DNA of 53,065 bases from Actinomycetota bacterium (GTDB lineage: Bacteria; Actinomycetota; Acidimicrobiia; Acidimicrobiales; MedAcidi-G1): assembly GCA_018673475.1 (NCBI GenBank), contig JABHCN010000011.1, forward strand, positions 1 through 53,065, read 5' to 3'. The position numbers were made by a program, and so were the translations under genes. This document shows, in pieces, positions 26,360 to 36,075 of the stretch (within the stretch, counting starts at the first letter, position 1; each line of letters starts with the position of its first letter). The notes beneath the pieces are model-generated. The model did not search any database. It was not told the DNA's origin and was given only the letters and a program-made list of their open reading frames with translations.

Positions 26360-26934
26360 ACGGGTTCTCCCATCAGGACCGCCCTGTTCTCCATCACGGC
26401 GCGGATCGTCTCGGGGTAGAGGTGTCGTTCGACGGCCTTGATCCGCTCGTGGAGGCTGCCTTCATCGTCATCGGGCAGTACGGGTACAGCCTCCTGGGCG
26501 AGGATCGGTCCAGAATCGACCTCGAGGGTCGCGATGTGCACCGTGCAACCCGTGACCTTGACACCGTGGGCCATGGCATCGGCCACGGCGTGCCATCCGG
26601 GAAAGGAAGGCAGCAGAGCCGGGTGGGTGTTGAGGATGCGACCGGCAAACCTGTCGTAGGCGGGTTGGGCAAGGATTGTGCCGAAGCCGGCCATGGCAAC
26701 GAGGTCTGTCCCGGCCTCGGCAAGGACGTCCACCAGATCGACGGTGTAGGTGTCGCGGTCGAAGTCATCTCCGAATGAGGCACGTTCAACGACCCTTGTC
26801 GGTATTCCCAGGGAGGCAGCCAGGTCGAGCGCCCTGCATGGTCTGTCGGTCACCATCAGGTGCACCGGGAGGCCGGCGTCCACGATGGCCTCGAGGATCG
26901 AACCAGTTCCGGATGCCAACACGGCCAGACGCAT
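26356..26934 (-). CDS. purN: Phosphoribosylglycinamide formyltransferase
   Basis: The 192-residue protein has the GART core. The phosphate loop is LASGTGS. The formyl-transfer residues are N and H in ILNTHPALLPSFPG and D in TLEVDSGPIL. It transfers the formyl group of 10-formyl-THF to GAR. TACGGT lies 7 nt before the ATG, a leaderless arrangement. It is the first gene of purN-purH-folD and follows sucD on the same strand. Confidence 0.93.
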   Translation of the reverse strand: MRLAVLASGTGSILEAIVDAGLPVHLMVTDRPCRALDLAASLGIPTRVVERASFGDDFDRDTYTVDLVDVLAEAGTDLVAMAGFGTILAQPAYDRFAGRILNTHPALLPSFPGWHAVADAMAHGVKVTGCTVHIATLEVDSGPILAQEAVPVLPDDDEGSLHERIKAVERHLYPETIRAVMENRAVLMGEPV

Positions 26935-26941
26935 GGTTGCG

Positions 26942-26947
26942 ACCGTA
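26942..26947 (-). promoter_or_regulatory. -10 element of a leaderless promoter for purN-purH-folD
   Basis: TACGGT on the minus strand is followed by 7 nt and the purN ATG at 26934. Confidence 0.4.
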
Positions 26948-26974
26948 CCAGCGGCCTGTGGTTCCAGAACCTGC

Positions 26975-27859
26975 CTAGAGCCCTGCCACGATTCCGGCCA
27001 TCAACTCGCCTGCCTCGGTTGGGTTCAACCCGACCTGCACCCCGGCGCTCCGGAGCGCATCCATCTTGGCTGCGGCGGTCCCCTTGCCGCCGGAGACAAT
27101 GGCCCCGGCATGGCCCATCTTCTTGCCTGGTGGTGCGGTCACGCCGGCCACGTAGCTCGCCACGGGCTTGGTCATGTTGTCCCGGATGAAGGCTGCGGCC
27201 TCTTCCTCGGCGGACCCGCCGATCTCACCGATCATCATCACGGCCTTCGTCTCGGGATCTTCCTCGAAGGCTGCAAGGCAGTCGATGAACGACGTACCGG
27301 GTACCGGATCTCCACCGATGCCAACACAGGTGGTGCAACCGATTCCCTTCTGCTTGAGCTCGTAGAGGGCCTGGTAGGTGAGGGTTCCCGAGCGGCTCAC
27401 GATTCCGACCGGGCCACCCGGAAGGGCGATGTGGCCTGCCGTGATCCCGATGTTGCACTTTCCAGGCGAGATGATTCCGGGGCAGTTGGGTCCCAGCAGT
27501 TGGACGTCGGGGAAGTCGCGCCGCAGGCGATTGTAGAACCGGGCCTCGTCGTGCGCCGGCACTCCCTCGGTAACCGACACGATGAACTTCACACCGCCCT
27601 CGGCTGCCTCGATAACCGCGTCGTGAACGCCGGGCGCCGGGATGAAGATGCACGAGGCGGTTGCGCCGGTCTCGGCGACAGCCTCGGCGACGGAGGCGAA
27701 GATGGGAATTCCGTCGACGTCCTCGCCGGCCTTTCGGGGGTTGGTACCTGCCACGACCTGGGTTCCGTAGTCACGGTTCAAGAGGCCGTAGTAGCGGCCC
27801 TGGCTACCGGTAAGCCCCTGGTAGACGACCCGTGTGGTCTCGTCGACGAAGATGCTCAT
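26975..27859 (-). CDS. sucD: Succinyl-CoA synthetase, alpha subunit
   Basis: The 294-residue protein has the CoA-binding Rossmann fold at the start (VYQGLTGSQGRYYG), then IGITAGHIALPGGPVGIVSRSG and the phosphohistidine loop in MGHAGAIVSGGKGTAAAK. It forms succinate and ATP/GTP from succinyl-CoA with SucC. I start at the ATG at 27859, two nt after the sucC stop, which ends at 27861. It is translated with sucC as usual. Confidence 0.94.
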   Translation of the reverse strand: MSIFVDETTRVVYQGLTGSQGRYYGLLNRDYGTQVVAGTNPRKAGEDVDGIPIFASVAEAVAETGATASCIFIPAPGVHDAVIEAAEGGVKFIVSVTEGVPAHDEARFYNRLRRDFPDVQLLGPNCPGIISPGKCNIGITAGHIALPGGPVGIVSRSGTLTYQALYELKQKGIGCTTCVGIGGDPVPGTSFIDCLAAFEEDPETKAVMMIGEIGGSAEEEAAAFIRDNMTKPVASYVAGVTAPPGKKMGHAGAIVSGGKGTAAAKMDALRSAGVQVGLNPTEAGELMAGIVAGL

Positions 27860-27860
27860 C

Positions 27861-29018
27861 TCAGGCTCCTGTGCTGGCGGTCGTAGCCAAACCCACGGCA
27901 CGTTCTGCGGCCTCAAGCATCGTGGAGGCCATCTGCAGGGAGTCGGAGAAGTGGGGCTCGAGAATCATGCGTCCCTCGTCGGCGTTGGTTCCGTCCAACC
28001 GGATCACAATGGGAGAGTTGATGGTTACGCGTTCGAGAGCCTCGACGATCCCGTTTGCGACCACCTCTCCCCTTGTGATTCCACCGAAGATGTTGATGAA
28101 GATGGAGCGCACCGCCGGATCGTTGTTGATGACCTCGAGGGCCCCGGCCATTGTGTCGACATCGGCACCACCACCGATGTCCAGGAAGTTGGCGGCGGCA
28201 CCACCTACCTGGCTGATGACGTCGACGGTGGACATGGCCAGGCCGGCGCCGTTGGCGATCACGCCGACCGAGCCGTCCAGACCCACGTACTGGAGTCCGA
28301 TCTCGTGTGCTGCGGTCTCACGTTCGTCGCGGCTCTGGGTCTCGTCGAATGCTGCGTAGTCCTCGTGGCGGAACACGGAGTTGGCATCAAGGGTGACCTT
28401 GGCGTCGAGAACGTGGACCTGGCCCTCTGGCGTGAGGATCAACGGGTTTATCTCGACCATGTCGGCGTCACCATCGACGTATGCGGTGTAGAGCTTCAAC
28501 AAGATGTCGACCGTTCTGTCAACGGCGGCATCGGGAAGCCCGGCTGCGGCAACCCAACTGCGACACTCGGACTCGCTCAGACCGTCGACGGGATCTATCC
28601 AGACCTTGGCGATTGCATCGGGGTTCTCCTCGGCAACCGTCTCGATCTCGACGCCACCCTCGACTGAGAGCATTCCCAGGTGCTTCTTTTCGGACCGGTC
28701 GAGCGTAAAGCTGGCGTAGTACTCCTCGGCGATGTCAGAGGCCTTCTCGATCCAGACCCGGCCGACCACATGACCCTTTATGTCGAGACCCAGAATGGCC
28801 GAGGCGTGGGTACGGACATCGTCGACGGTGGCTGCGAACTTGACGCCTCCGGCCTTACCCCGCCCACCGGCGTGGACCTGGGCCTTGACCATGACGGGTG
28901 TTCCAAGCCTCTCGGCTGCGGCCACCGCCTCGTCGACGGTGAACGCGATCTCGCCGGGTGAGACCGGCATGCCGTAGCCGGCGAAGAACTGCTTGCCCTG
29001 ATACTCGAAAAGATCCAC
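27861..29018 (-). CDS. sucC: Succinyl-CoA synthetase, beta subunit
   Basis: The 385-residue protein begins VDLFEYQGKQFFAGYGMPVS, the ATP-grasp opening of SucC. It contains VKAQVHAGGRGKAGGVK and the C-terminal flavodoxin-like domain with FLDIGGGADVDTMA and FINIFGGITRGEVVA. I use the GTG at 29016-29018, 7 nt behind a perfect AGGAGG, rather than the longer frame from 29069, whose extra residues do not fit. The sucC-sucD order is standard. Confidence 0.93.
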   Translation of the reverse strand: MDLFEYQGKQFFAGYGMPVSPGEIAFTVDEAVAAAERLGTPVMVKAQVHAGGRGKAGGVKFAATVDDVRTHASAILGLDIKGHVVGRVWIEKASDIAEEYYASFTLDRSEKKHLGMLSVEGGVEIETVAEENPDAIAKVWIDPVDGLSESECRSWVAAAGLPDAAVDRTVDILLKLYTAYVDGDADMVEINPLILTPEGQVHVLDAKVTLDANSVFRHEDYAAFDETQSRDERETAAHEIGLQYVGLDGSVGVIANGAGLAMSTVDVISQVGGAAANFLDIGGGADVDTMAGALEVINNDPAVRSIFINIFGGITRGEVVANGIVEALERVTINSPIVIRLDGTNADEGRMILEPHFSDSLQMASTMLEAAERAVGLATTASTGA

Positions 29019-29168
29019 CTCGGCGGCCTCCTGTACCCGTCGTGACACCCACCCGCCGGCCAGCTCCACCGGTTACCGAGGTCTCCGGCGATACTAGACA
29101 GGTGATGTTGCCGTCCCACCCGTTGGGACCATGTCCATGACCATTGCGACGACTGACCGGAGCTGACC

Positions 29169-29882
29169 GTGACCGACCGCCTCTACCTGCGAGACGCCGA
29201 CCTCAGAGTGTTTGAGGCCACGGTCGTCTCTGTCGACGACGAGATGGTCGAGCTGGACCGCACGGCGTTCTACGCCACCAGCGGTGGTCAGCCCCACGAC
29301 ACGGGACACCTCACATGGGAGACGGGAGCAGCATCGGTCGTCGATGTCCGTTCAACCGGTGCCCAGGTGCTGCACCGTCTGGCCGGACCGGTTCCGGCAG
29401 TCGGCACGGTCGTCACCGGCGAGGTAGACGACGAGCGACGGCGGCACTTGATGAGGACCCACACGGCCATGCACGTGTTGTGCGGTGTGATCTGGCGTGA
29501 GTGGCACCGGCCGGTTACCGGCGGAAACATGGAGCCGCTCCAGGCCCGCATGGACTTCGAGTTGACCGAGTTGCCTCCGGATTTCAAGGATCGCGTCAGC
29601 GAGTTGTGCAACGCCGAGTTGGCAGCCGACCGCCCTATTGAGGTGTCGTTCCTCGCCAGGGACGAGGCAGTGCTCGACAGCGACCTGATCCGGACAAAGG
29701 TGAACCTGATCCCCGAGTCGGTAACCGAGATCCGTGTGGTCGACATTGTTGGTCTGGACCGTCAGGCAGACGGTGGGACCCATGTCTCGTCGACAGGTCA
29801 GGTGGGTCGCATCGAGGTCGTCAAGACAGAGTCAAAGGGCAAGGGGTTCAAGAGGGTCCGCGTCCAGGTTCACGACGCCTGA
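29169..29882 (+). CDS. AlaX-type alanyl-tRNA editing protein
   Basis: The 237-residue protein resembles the editing part of alanyl-tRNA synthetase: an N-terminal beta domain with FYATSGGQPHDTG, the zinc motif H98-x3-H102 in RTHTAMHVL, and ADGGTHVSSTGQVG with H205. It should hydrolyse Ser- or Gly-tRNA(Ala) in trans. In the synthetase the zinc-binding residue before GGTH is cysteine; here it is D201, a variation also common in AlaX-M-like proteins. GTG start with GGAG 9 nt before. Convergent with copZ. Confidence 0.87.
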   Translation: MTDRLYLRDADLRVFEATVVSVDDEMVELDRTAFYATSGGQPHDTGHLTWETGAASVVDVRSTGAQVLHRLAGPVPAVGTVVTGEVDDERRRHLMRTHTAMHVLCGVIWREWHRPVTGGNMEPLQARMDFELTELPPDFKDRVSELCNAELAADRPIEVSFLARDEAVLDSDLIRTKVNLIPESVTEIRVVDIVGLDRQADGGTHVSSTGQVGRIEVVKTESKGKGFKRVRVQVHDA

Positions 29883-29916
29883 CGACATCTGGCCGGTTGA
29901 CCTTCCGAGGGCTCCC

Positions 29917-30114
29917 TCAGGCGACGTCGAAGCCGGCCTCGTCGATTGCTGCAACCACTGCGGCATCGTCGCCACCGGTGACGGTGACGGTCTTTGCGTC
30001 GAGGTCGACTGCCAGGTCCGTAACCCCCTCGATGGGTGTCACCTGTCCTGTGATCGCCTGGACGCAGTGGTCGCAACTCATGTCTGGAACTGAGTAGACG
30101 CGGGTCGTTGTCAT
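29917..30114 (-). CDS. copZ: Copper chaperone, heavy-metal-associated domain
   Basis: The 65-residue protein is a single HMA domain with the metal motif MSCDHC (C14, C17) and the ferredoxin-like fold ([24 protein letters not shown]). It would carry Cu(I) to the CopA ATPase. Its ATG overlaps the copA stop (ATGA), so the two are coupled and follow the MerR-type regulator. Confidence 0.92.
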   Translation of the reverse strand: MTTTRVYSVPDMSCDHCVQAITGQVTPIEGVTDLAVDLDAKTVTVTGGDDAAVVAAIDEAGFDVA

Positions 30115-32324
30115 GTGGTCACCGTTTCCTGTGTAGGTGTTGTGGATCGACTCTGCGCAGGTCCGCGGTAGCCCGCAAAGCGCATTAGGCGGAGACTGTT
30201 GGTGACCACGAACAGCGATGACACGCCCATTGCGCCGGCGGCGATCATCGGGTTCAGGATGCCGCTGGCGGCCAGTGGAATCGCTGCGGCGTTGTAGGCG
30301 AATGCCCAGAAGAGGTTTCCCTTGATGGTGCCGAGCGTGCGACGTGACAGTGCGATTGCGTCGGCTACGGCCCTCAGGTCACCGGTGACGATGGTCAGGT
30401 CCGAGGCCTCCATCGCCACATCTGTTCCAGTACCCACGGCTATGCCGAGGTCTGCCTGAGCCAGCGCGGGTGCGTCGTTGATGCCGTCACCGACCATCGC
30501 CACCCTGTGGCCCTCGGCCTGTAGTCGTCGCACCTCGGCCGCCTTGTCGTCGGGCATCACCTCGGCGATCACGTGGTCAGCTCCTACGGCTGCCCCTACG
30601 AACTCGGCTGTCCGCAGGTTGTCGCCTGTCAGCAGGGTCACGCTGAGACCCTGGTCGTGGAAGGCGGCAACGGCGGCGACGGAGGTGTCCTTGAGCCGGT
30701 CGGAAACCACGAGGATCGCCTCGGCCTGAGGTCCCCGTCCGGCGAAGACAACGGTGGCACCGGTCGCTTCGGCTGTAATGGCCAGGTCCTCGACCCGGGT
30801 GGGCACGGTGTCGAACAGCCGGCGCCGCCCCACCCGTACCTCGGTGCCGTCGACCGTTCCGGTCACGCCTACTCCGGGGGTGTTCGAGAAACCGACGACG
30901 TTTCCGTGTTCCTCCACGGCGCTGCTTACGGCCTGTGCAATCGGGTGCTCAGAGCGGGCCTCAAGAGAGGCCGCAAGCCTGAGGATCTCCTCGGATTCAC
31001 CATCCGGGGCCTGGACCTCGGTCAGGTCCATGCGTCCCTCGGTGAGCGTGCCGGTCTTGTCGACGACCACGACATCAACTGCCCGCGTGTCCTCGAGCAC
31101 CTCGCCGCCCTTGATGATCACGCCCAGCTGGGCACCCCTGCCCGTCCCGACCATGATCCCCATGGGGGTGGCCAGTCCCAGTGCGCACGGGCAGGCGATG
31201 ATCAAGACTGCTACCGCTGCCGTGAAGGCCGCGTCGGCCGAGTTCCCGGTCAGGAACCAGACTCCGAGCGTTACCACCGCCGTTGCAATGGCGAATGGAA
31301 CGAACACGGCTGATACGCGGTCTGCCAGGCGCTGCACCTCGGCCCTGCTTCCCTGGGCCTCGTCGACGAGCCTGATGATCTGGGCCAGCACGGTGCCTGC
31401 ACCCACCCGTGTGGCCTCCACGATGAGGGAGCCGTTGGTGTTGATCGTGGCACCGATGACCTCATCGCCGATGGTGACGTCGACGGGGACAGGTTCGCCT
31501 GTGACCATTGACGCATCGACCGCCGATTGGCCGTCGACGACCAAACCGTCGGTCGCGATCTTCTCGCCTGGCCGGACCACGAAACGCATGCCGACCATCA
31601 GGTCGTCGAGGGCCACCTCGGTTCCGTCTTCGAGTCGTGCCGTGCGGGCGCCGAGGTCAGCCAGGGCGCGAATGGCGTCGCCTGACCGCCGCTTTGCGCG
31701 GACCTCGAACCACTTCCCCAGCAGGATGAGTGCCACGATCACCATGCCGGTCTCGTAGTAGACGTGCCCACCTTCGATGTCGCCGACGAGGACTACCGTC
31801 GACCACAACCATGCTGACAGGGTTCCCATGGAGACGAGGGTGTCCATCGTGGTTGCACCGTGTCTCAGATTCATCCAGGCCGCCCGGTGGAAGGTCCATC
31901 CGGACCAGAACACGACGGGTGTTGCCAGGACCGCCACCAGCCATTCCCATCCCCGGAACTGCAGTGGTGGCACCATCGACAGGAGCACAACGGGTACAGC
32001 CAGCACTGCAGCCACGACGAAGCGGCGCAAGAGGTCGGCGGCACGTTGCTCCTCGGAGTCGTCCGGGCTGTCGGTGTCGACAACCCCGTAGCCGAGGCCC
32101 TCGATGGTCGACCGGAACTCGGTGTCGCCCACCCCGGAACCATGTAGCACTGTCGCCCTACCGGTCGCGAAGTTGACCTGTGCCTCGTCGACGCCGTTCA
32201 ACTTCCCAAGTGCACGCTGGATCCTGCTGGCACAGGCCGCACATGTCATACCCTCGATCGCCAGGTCGGCGCGGGCCGTGTGTGAGGGTTCTTCCAACTG
32301 CTGGTCAACCGTTTCGGTGCTCAT
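30111..32324 (-). CDS. copA: Copper-exporting P1B-type ATPase
   Basis: The 737-residue ATPase has an N-terminal HMA domain with GMTCAAC (C28, C31) and transmembrane metal motif CPC at 378-380 in [11 protein letters not shown]. The phosphorylation motif is DKTGTLT at 422-428. It also has TGE in [10 protein letters not shown] in [19 protein letters not shown], and an N-x6-Y-N and M-x2-S pair in the last helices, as in Cu(I) pumps. It exports Cu(I) from the cytoplasm. The start lies 6 nt after the -10 of a MerR-type promoter, so its message is probably leaderless. Confidence 0.95.
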   Translation of the reverse strand: MSTETVDQQLEEPSHTARADLAIEGMTCAACASRIQRALGKLNGVDEAQVNFATGRATVLHGSGVGDTEFRSTIEGLGYGVVDTDSPDDSEEQRAADLLRRFVVAAVLAVPVVLLSMVPPLQFRGWEWLVAVLATPVVFWSGWTFHRAAWMNLRHGATTMDTLVSMGTLSAWLWSTVVLVGDIEGGHVYYETGMVIVALILLGKWFEVRAKRRSGDAIRALADLGARTARLEDGTEVALDDLMVGMRFVVRPGEKIATDGLVVDGQSAVDASMVTGEPVPVDVTIGDEVIGATINTNGSLIVEATRVGAGTVLAQIIRLVDEAQGSRAEVQRLADRVSAVFVPFAIATAVVTLGVWFLTGNSADAAFTAAVAVLIIACPCALGLATPMGIMVGTGRGAQLGVIIKGGEVLEDTRAVDVVVVDKTGTLTEGRMDLTEVQAPDGESEEILRLAASLEARSEHPIAQAVSSAVEEHGNVVGFSNTPGVGVTGTVDGTEVRVGRRRLFDTVPTRVEDLAITAEATGATVVFAGRGPQAEAILVVSDRLKDTSVAAVAAFHDQGLSVTLLTGDNLRTAEFVGAAVGADHVIAEVMPDDKAAEVRRLQAEGHRVAMVGDGINDAPALAQADLGIAVGTGTDVAMEASDLTIVTGDLRAVADAIALSRRTLGTIKGNLFWAFAYNAAAIPLAASGILNPMIAAGAMGVSSLFVVTNSLRLMRFAGYRGPAQSRSTTPTQETVTT

Positions 32325-32330
32325 GCGACC

Positions 32331-32362
32331 ATTCTAAACCTTCCAGTCAACTGGAATGTCAA
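32331..32362 (-). promoter_or_regulatory. MerR/CueR-type copA promoter with overlong spacer
   Basis: On the minus strand, -35 TTGACA (32362-32357) and -10 TAGAAT (32336-32331) are separated by 20 bp, longer than the optimum, as MerR-family activators require. The spacer contains a perfect inverted repeat TTCCAGT-TG-ACTGGAA (32356-32341). Transcription would begin at or next to the copA ATG at 32324. The nearby MerR protein is the obvious activator. Confidence 0.85.
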
Positions 32363-32394
32363 GGTCTGGACAGGTATCTCCACAAATCGCCCTA

Positions 32395-32799
32395 TCAGGC
32401 CGGCGAGGAGGCGATCACCTGGCACCGGTTGGGATCGGTGCACGACGAGGGGTCAAGGGACGCAGCACGGCCGGCCAACGCCGACAGGTCCTCCCGGGCC
32501 TGTTGAAGTCGGAGGATCTGATCATCCAGGTCCGTCATGTGGCGCTCCAGCAGGGCAGCCGTATGGCTGCACGACGTCGAGCCCGTGTCCTTCAACTCCA
32601 GGACCGACGAGATCTCGGCGAGAGACAGCCCCGTTGCCTGCGCATCGCGCACGAACCTCAGACGCTCCACGGCATCGACGCCGTAGTCCCTGTAGCCGGA
32701 CTGTGTCCGCTCCGGTTCGGCGATAAGGCCGATCGACTCGTAGTAGCGAACGGTCTTTGTCGTCACGCCGGCCAGACCAGCCAACTCCCCGATCTTCAC
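32395..32799 (-). CDS. MerR-family copper-responsive regulator, CueR-like
   Basis: The 134-residue protein begins VKIGELAGLAGVTTKTVRYYE, the MerR winged helix, with a long dimerisation helix near residues 80-110. A C-terminal metal loop CTDPNRC plus an extra cysteine in STSCSHTA suggest Cu(I)/Ag(I) sensing. I choose the GTG at 32797-32799 because TACGGT lies 7 nt upstream; the longer frame adds three residues. It is upstream of copA-copZ on the same strand. A half-site CTGGAAGGT at 32834-32842, identical to part of the copA operator, suggests autoregulation. Confidence 0.88.
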   Translation of the reverse strand: MKIGELAGLAGVTTKTVRYYESIGLIAEPERTQSGYRDYGVDAVERLRFVRDAQATGLSLAEISSVLELKDTGSTSCSHTAALLERHMTDLDDQILRLQQAREDLSALAGRAASLDPSSCTDPNRCQVIASSPA

Positions 32800-32852
32800 A
32801 GCCAACACCGTACCTGGGCGATCCTACTGTCGGCTGGAAGGTCTAGGCCCCT

Positions 32853-33923
32853 CTACCCGATCGCCGGAAGGTCCAGGAACAGCGCCTGTAGCAACAGCGG
32901 CTCGTTCGGGTTGCGTGTCAGCTCGGCGGTAGCCCCGGTAATCCGCTCTGTCGCCTCGAGACCAGCAGTGCTCCCGACACTCGGATCACAGACGGTGGCC
33001 CAATCCAGATAGCGGCGGCTGAGGGTTGCCAACCCGAACCGGAGCTCGTCATCACGCAGCCTCCGCACCTCACGTCGTTGGCGTTCAACAACCTGACGCC
33101 GCCCCGATCCTCTGGTTCCGAGCGCCTTCTCACGCTCGTCAAGGTCCTCCAACTCAACCTTGTGACGAGTTGCCAACGGAATCTGGGAACCATCGATCAA
33201 CTCCTGAATCTCGGCCACGACCACCGCCACAGCAGCTCCGGTTCCGTCGAGACGGTCCGGCACCGACCTCCAGGCCTCCCTTCGCCCCATGAATGCCGGG
33301 TCCTCTGCCAGAAGACGGGCCCGATCCAGCCGCCCGGACGCTGCCACGGCCAGGGCATCGGCCAGTTCCTCGTCGACCGAGTCGGCGACCAGGGCCTGCG
33401 CAACCACCTCGTTTGTCAGCGGTGGGAATTCAACCCGCACACATCGCGAGGCGACGGTGACGTGCTCCTCGGGAACTTCCTCAGCCAACAGGACGAAGAC
33501 CGTGGAGGCCGGTGGTTCCTCGATGGTCTTCAAGAGGCCGGCAGCGGCCTCTGGCTCCGCCGTTTCGAACCGGTCGACAACGATCACCTTTCGTGCCGCC
33601 TCCACCGGCGACCTCGACCCCTCTCGCGTAATCGAAGCCGTTTCAGCGACAAGCAGTGCCCTGCCTTCAGGCTGGATCAGGACCAGGTCGGGATGAAGGC
33701 CCTCGACTGCAAGACGCCTGTGCCGATCTGCCCCTGCGTCACCCGGGCCGTCGGTGTCACCTGCGAACAGGGCGCCGGCAAACGCCCGGGCCGCCTCCAT
33801 GCGACCCGTTCCGGGCGGACCCACGAACATGTACGCATGCACCGGGGCGGAAGCTGCATCCCGGAGCAGACTGACCGCCTCGGGCTGACCGACGACCGTC
33901 GCCCAGAGCTCGTCTCTGTTCAC
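32853..33923 (-). CDS. holB: DNA polymerase III clamp-loader subunit delta'
   Basis: The 356-residue protein has an AAA+ fold with a degenerate P-loop (GPPGTGRMEAA: arginine in place of the catalytic lysine), LLKTIEEPP and the SRC motif in VASRCVRVEFPP. Delta' is the non-hydrolysing clamp-loader subunit, and tmk lies directly upstream as in many bacteria. The usual zinc-module cysteines after the P-loop are missing: the segment reads DGPGDAGADRHRRLAVEGLHPDL with no cysteine. The start overlaps the tmk stop by 4 nt. Confidence 0.9.
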   Translation of the reverse strand: MNRDELWATVVGQPEAVSLLRDAASAPVHAYMFVGPPGTGRMEAARAFAGALFAGDTDGPGDAGADRHRRLAVEGLHPDLVLIQPEGRALLVAETASITREGSRSPVEAARKVIVVDRFETAEPEAAAGLLKTIEEPPASTVFVLLAEEVPEEHVTVASRCVRVEFPPLTNEVVAQALVADSVDEELADALAVAASGRLDRARLLAEDPAFMGRREAWRSVPDRLDGTGAAVAVVVAEIQELIDGSQIPLATRHKVELEDLDEREKALGTRGSGRRQVVERQRREVRRLRDDELRFGLATLSRRYLDWATVCDPSVGSTAGLEATERITGATAELTRNPNEPLLLQALFLDLPAIG

Positions 33924-34525
33924 GATCCGGCCAGGCGGTCGGCAACGGCGACCGACACACGACCCGCCACCTCCTCGACGGAACCGTTGCCGTCGACCAC
34001 CACCAGCCGGTCCGGGTCGGAGGCGGCCATGTCCCGGTAGGCCGCAATCACCCGGCCCCTGAAGTCGTTGCCCGCCTGCTCGATACGGTCGAGGGCCCCA
34101 CCGAGGCGTTCACGCGCCGTGCCGTCGTCGACATCGATCACGATCACCAGGTCGGCGGCCAACCCATCGGTTGCAAAGGCCGAGACGGCGGCTACCTCAG
34201 CAGCCCCGAGTCCGCGCCCGTAGCCCTGATAGGCGACCGAGGACTCGATGAAGCGGTCGGTAACCACGTCGTGCCCTGAATCGAGCGCGGGCCTGACCAC
34301 CTCGGCCACGTGCTGGGCCCTCGCCGCTGCGATGAGGAGGGCCTCGGCGCGATCAACCGGACGCTCGCCGTCGGGATCCAGAACCATCGACCTGATCATC
34401 TCGCCCAGAGGCGTACCACCGGGTTCCCGGGTGAGCACGGCACCGAGACGATCGGCCAGCAGGCGTGCCTGGGTGGACTTGCCGGTTCCGTCTGCGCCCT
34501 CGACGGCGATGAGGCGGCCCTTCAC
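33920..34525 (-). CDS. tmk: Thymidylate kinase
   Basis: The 201-residue protein begins VKGRLIAVEGADGTGKSTQ, with the P-loop at residues 10-18. It continues with LTREPGGTPLGE and TDRFIESSVAYQGYGRGL. It phosphorylates dTMP to dTDP. A longer frame exists to 34690, but the family starts at this GTG (34523-34525), which overlaps the stop of the MFS gene (GTGA). In many actinobacteria these two genes are fused as one MFS-dTMP kinase; here they remain separate but coupled. Confidence 0.93.
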   Translation of the reverse strand: MKGRLIAVEGADGTGKSTQARLLADRLGAVLTREPGGTPLGEMIRSMVLDPDGERPVDRAEALLIAAARAQHVAEVVRPALDSGHDVVTDRFIESSVAYQGYGRGLGAAEVAAVSAFATDGLAADLVIVIDVDDGTARERLGGALDRIEQAGNDFRGRVIAAYRDMAASDPDRLVVVDGNGSVEEVAGRVSVAVADRLAGS

Positions 34526-36000
34526 CGGCCTTCCTCCCGACTGGATGCGGCGATCCGGGTGATGCCCGAGCGGAGGGATATGACCGAAACCGCCCCAGAC
34601 GCAAGGATGATCAGTGCAGCAAGCCACAAGGTCAGGCGGACACCAGGAACGTCGACTCCGAATCCGAGGAGTTCGATGTGGCGATCCCACAGGACGCTCG
34701 AGAGGCGATCAAGGCCGTCTTCAATCAGGGGCCCGACGACCAGCGCCAACAGCACGCATGCCCGTACGAGCAGGTAGAGCGTTGAGAAGATACGACCACG
34801 CAGGTGATCCTCGACGTTCTCATGCAGGAGCGTGAAGCCGAGCACATAGACGGCACCCGCACACACACCGATACCGAACACCATTGAGATCGAGATGTGA
34901 ACCTGGCCAATCGATGCCGCTGCCGCCAAGAATCCACCTGCGCCGAAAAGCGACCAGGTGAAGAGGCGTGGCCTGTCTACCCGGCGTTGCGCCCAGGACA
35001 GGAGCATCACCCCCACGGCCACACCGACCCCGAGGGCCGAGATCAACACGCCAAGACCGGACTTGCCGGCACCCAGGACCTCGTCGGCGTAGATCGCCCC
35101 AAGCGGAACGAGCATGCCACCACCGATGAGGCCGGTAGCCAGGCCCATGTTGACGGTGCGAACCACCGGGTTGACGAAGATGAACTGCCAGCCCTCGCGC
35201 AGCTCTGCGATCGGGTCGGCCAACTTGGCCCTACGCAACTTGGCCGCGTCCCTCTCCGACTTCGGGCGGCGGGGCAGGGCCAGCGTCCAGATAAGGAACC
35301 CGGTCACGGCGAACGACAGCGCGTTGAAATAGAAGGCCAGGCCCATGTCGTCGAGCCTCAGGTTGTCGGCCCATGAGGAGCTGAACAGGGCTGTGGAGAG
35401 CCGACCGAACAGCGCCATCAGAGCTGCCCCAACCGGGAAGGTCCCGTAGGCAGCCACCAGAGAGAGGGAGTTGGCCCGCGCCAGATACTCGGCCGGTACC
35501 AGGTTCGGCACCGATGCCTCCTTGGCCGGCGACCAGAGCATCGTGAAGGCCTCGAGCGCGAGGGATGCCAGGAACAGACCCCACAGCTCCTCGACGAACG
35601 GAAGGCTCAGCATCACAAGAGCCCTGCCGACGTCGCAGGTAACCATGACCCGCTTGCGGTCCCAGCGGTCGACGAGCACCCCGGCAATCGGGCCGAAGAA
35701 GAAGCCGGGGACTATCCGGGCTGCCAGAACCAGGCTCAGCGCAGCACCCTCGGATCCGGAGCCAAGGCGGATTGCAAGGATGCTTATCGCCAGCAGCCCG
35801 AGCCAGTCGCCGGTCGCCGAGATGACCTGGGCAAACCAGAGCCGGGTGAACTCGGGGGACCCAAACATACGGATGTGCAGGTCGGGCCTGTCGGTGTCAG
35901 ATTCAGGCCCGTCATCGAGATGCAGGAGGCTCACGAACTCGTCGCCCGGGGTCGAGTTGTCCCCCGGGTGAGGCGGTTCTCCACCCGTTGCTTCGGTCAC
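34522..36000 (-). CDS. MFS transporter coupled to thymidylate kinase
   Basis: The 492-residue protein has a hydrophilic N-terminus of about 45 residues and twelve predicted helices, with VLVDRWDRKRVMV as the motif-A loop. It belongs to the MFS_3/enterobactin-exporter-like group. Equivalent proteins are fused to thymidylate kinase in other actinobacteria, so the pairing is ancient, but its transport role is not known. Its stop overlaps the tmk start. The second MFS gene of the window (1-789) has the same general type. Confidence 0.9.
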   Translation of the reverse strand: MTEATGGEPPHPGDNSTPGDEFVSLLHLDDGPESDTDRPDLHIRMFGSPEFTRLWFAQVISATGDWLGLLAISILAIRLGSGSEGAALSLVLAARIVPGFFFGPIAGVLVDRWDRKRVMVTCDVGRALVMLSLPFVEELWGLFLASLALEAFTMLWSPAKEASVPNLVPAEYLARANSLSLVAAYGTFPVGAALMALFGRLSTALFSSSWADNLRLDDMGLAFYFNALSFAVTGFLIWTLALPRRPKSERDAAKLRRAKLADPIAELREGWQFIFVNPVVRTVNMGLATGLIGGGMLVPLGAIYADEVLGAGKSGLGVLISALGVGVAVGVMLLSWAQRRVDRPRLFTWSLFGAGGFLAAAASIGQVHISISMVFGIGVCAGAVYVLGFTLLHENVEDHLRGRIFSTLYLLVRACVLLALVVGPLIEDGLDRLSSVLWDRHIELLGFGVDVPGVRLTLWLAALIILASGAVSVISLRSGITRIAASSREEGR

Positions 36001-36075
36001 CCTCCCACTCTAGGAGAGCCTGCGGGGAGCGGGCCGGGAATCACCGACACCTCGACCACCCGGCCCACCGGTCGA

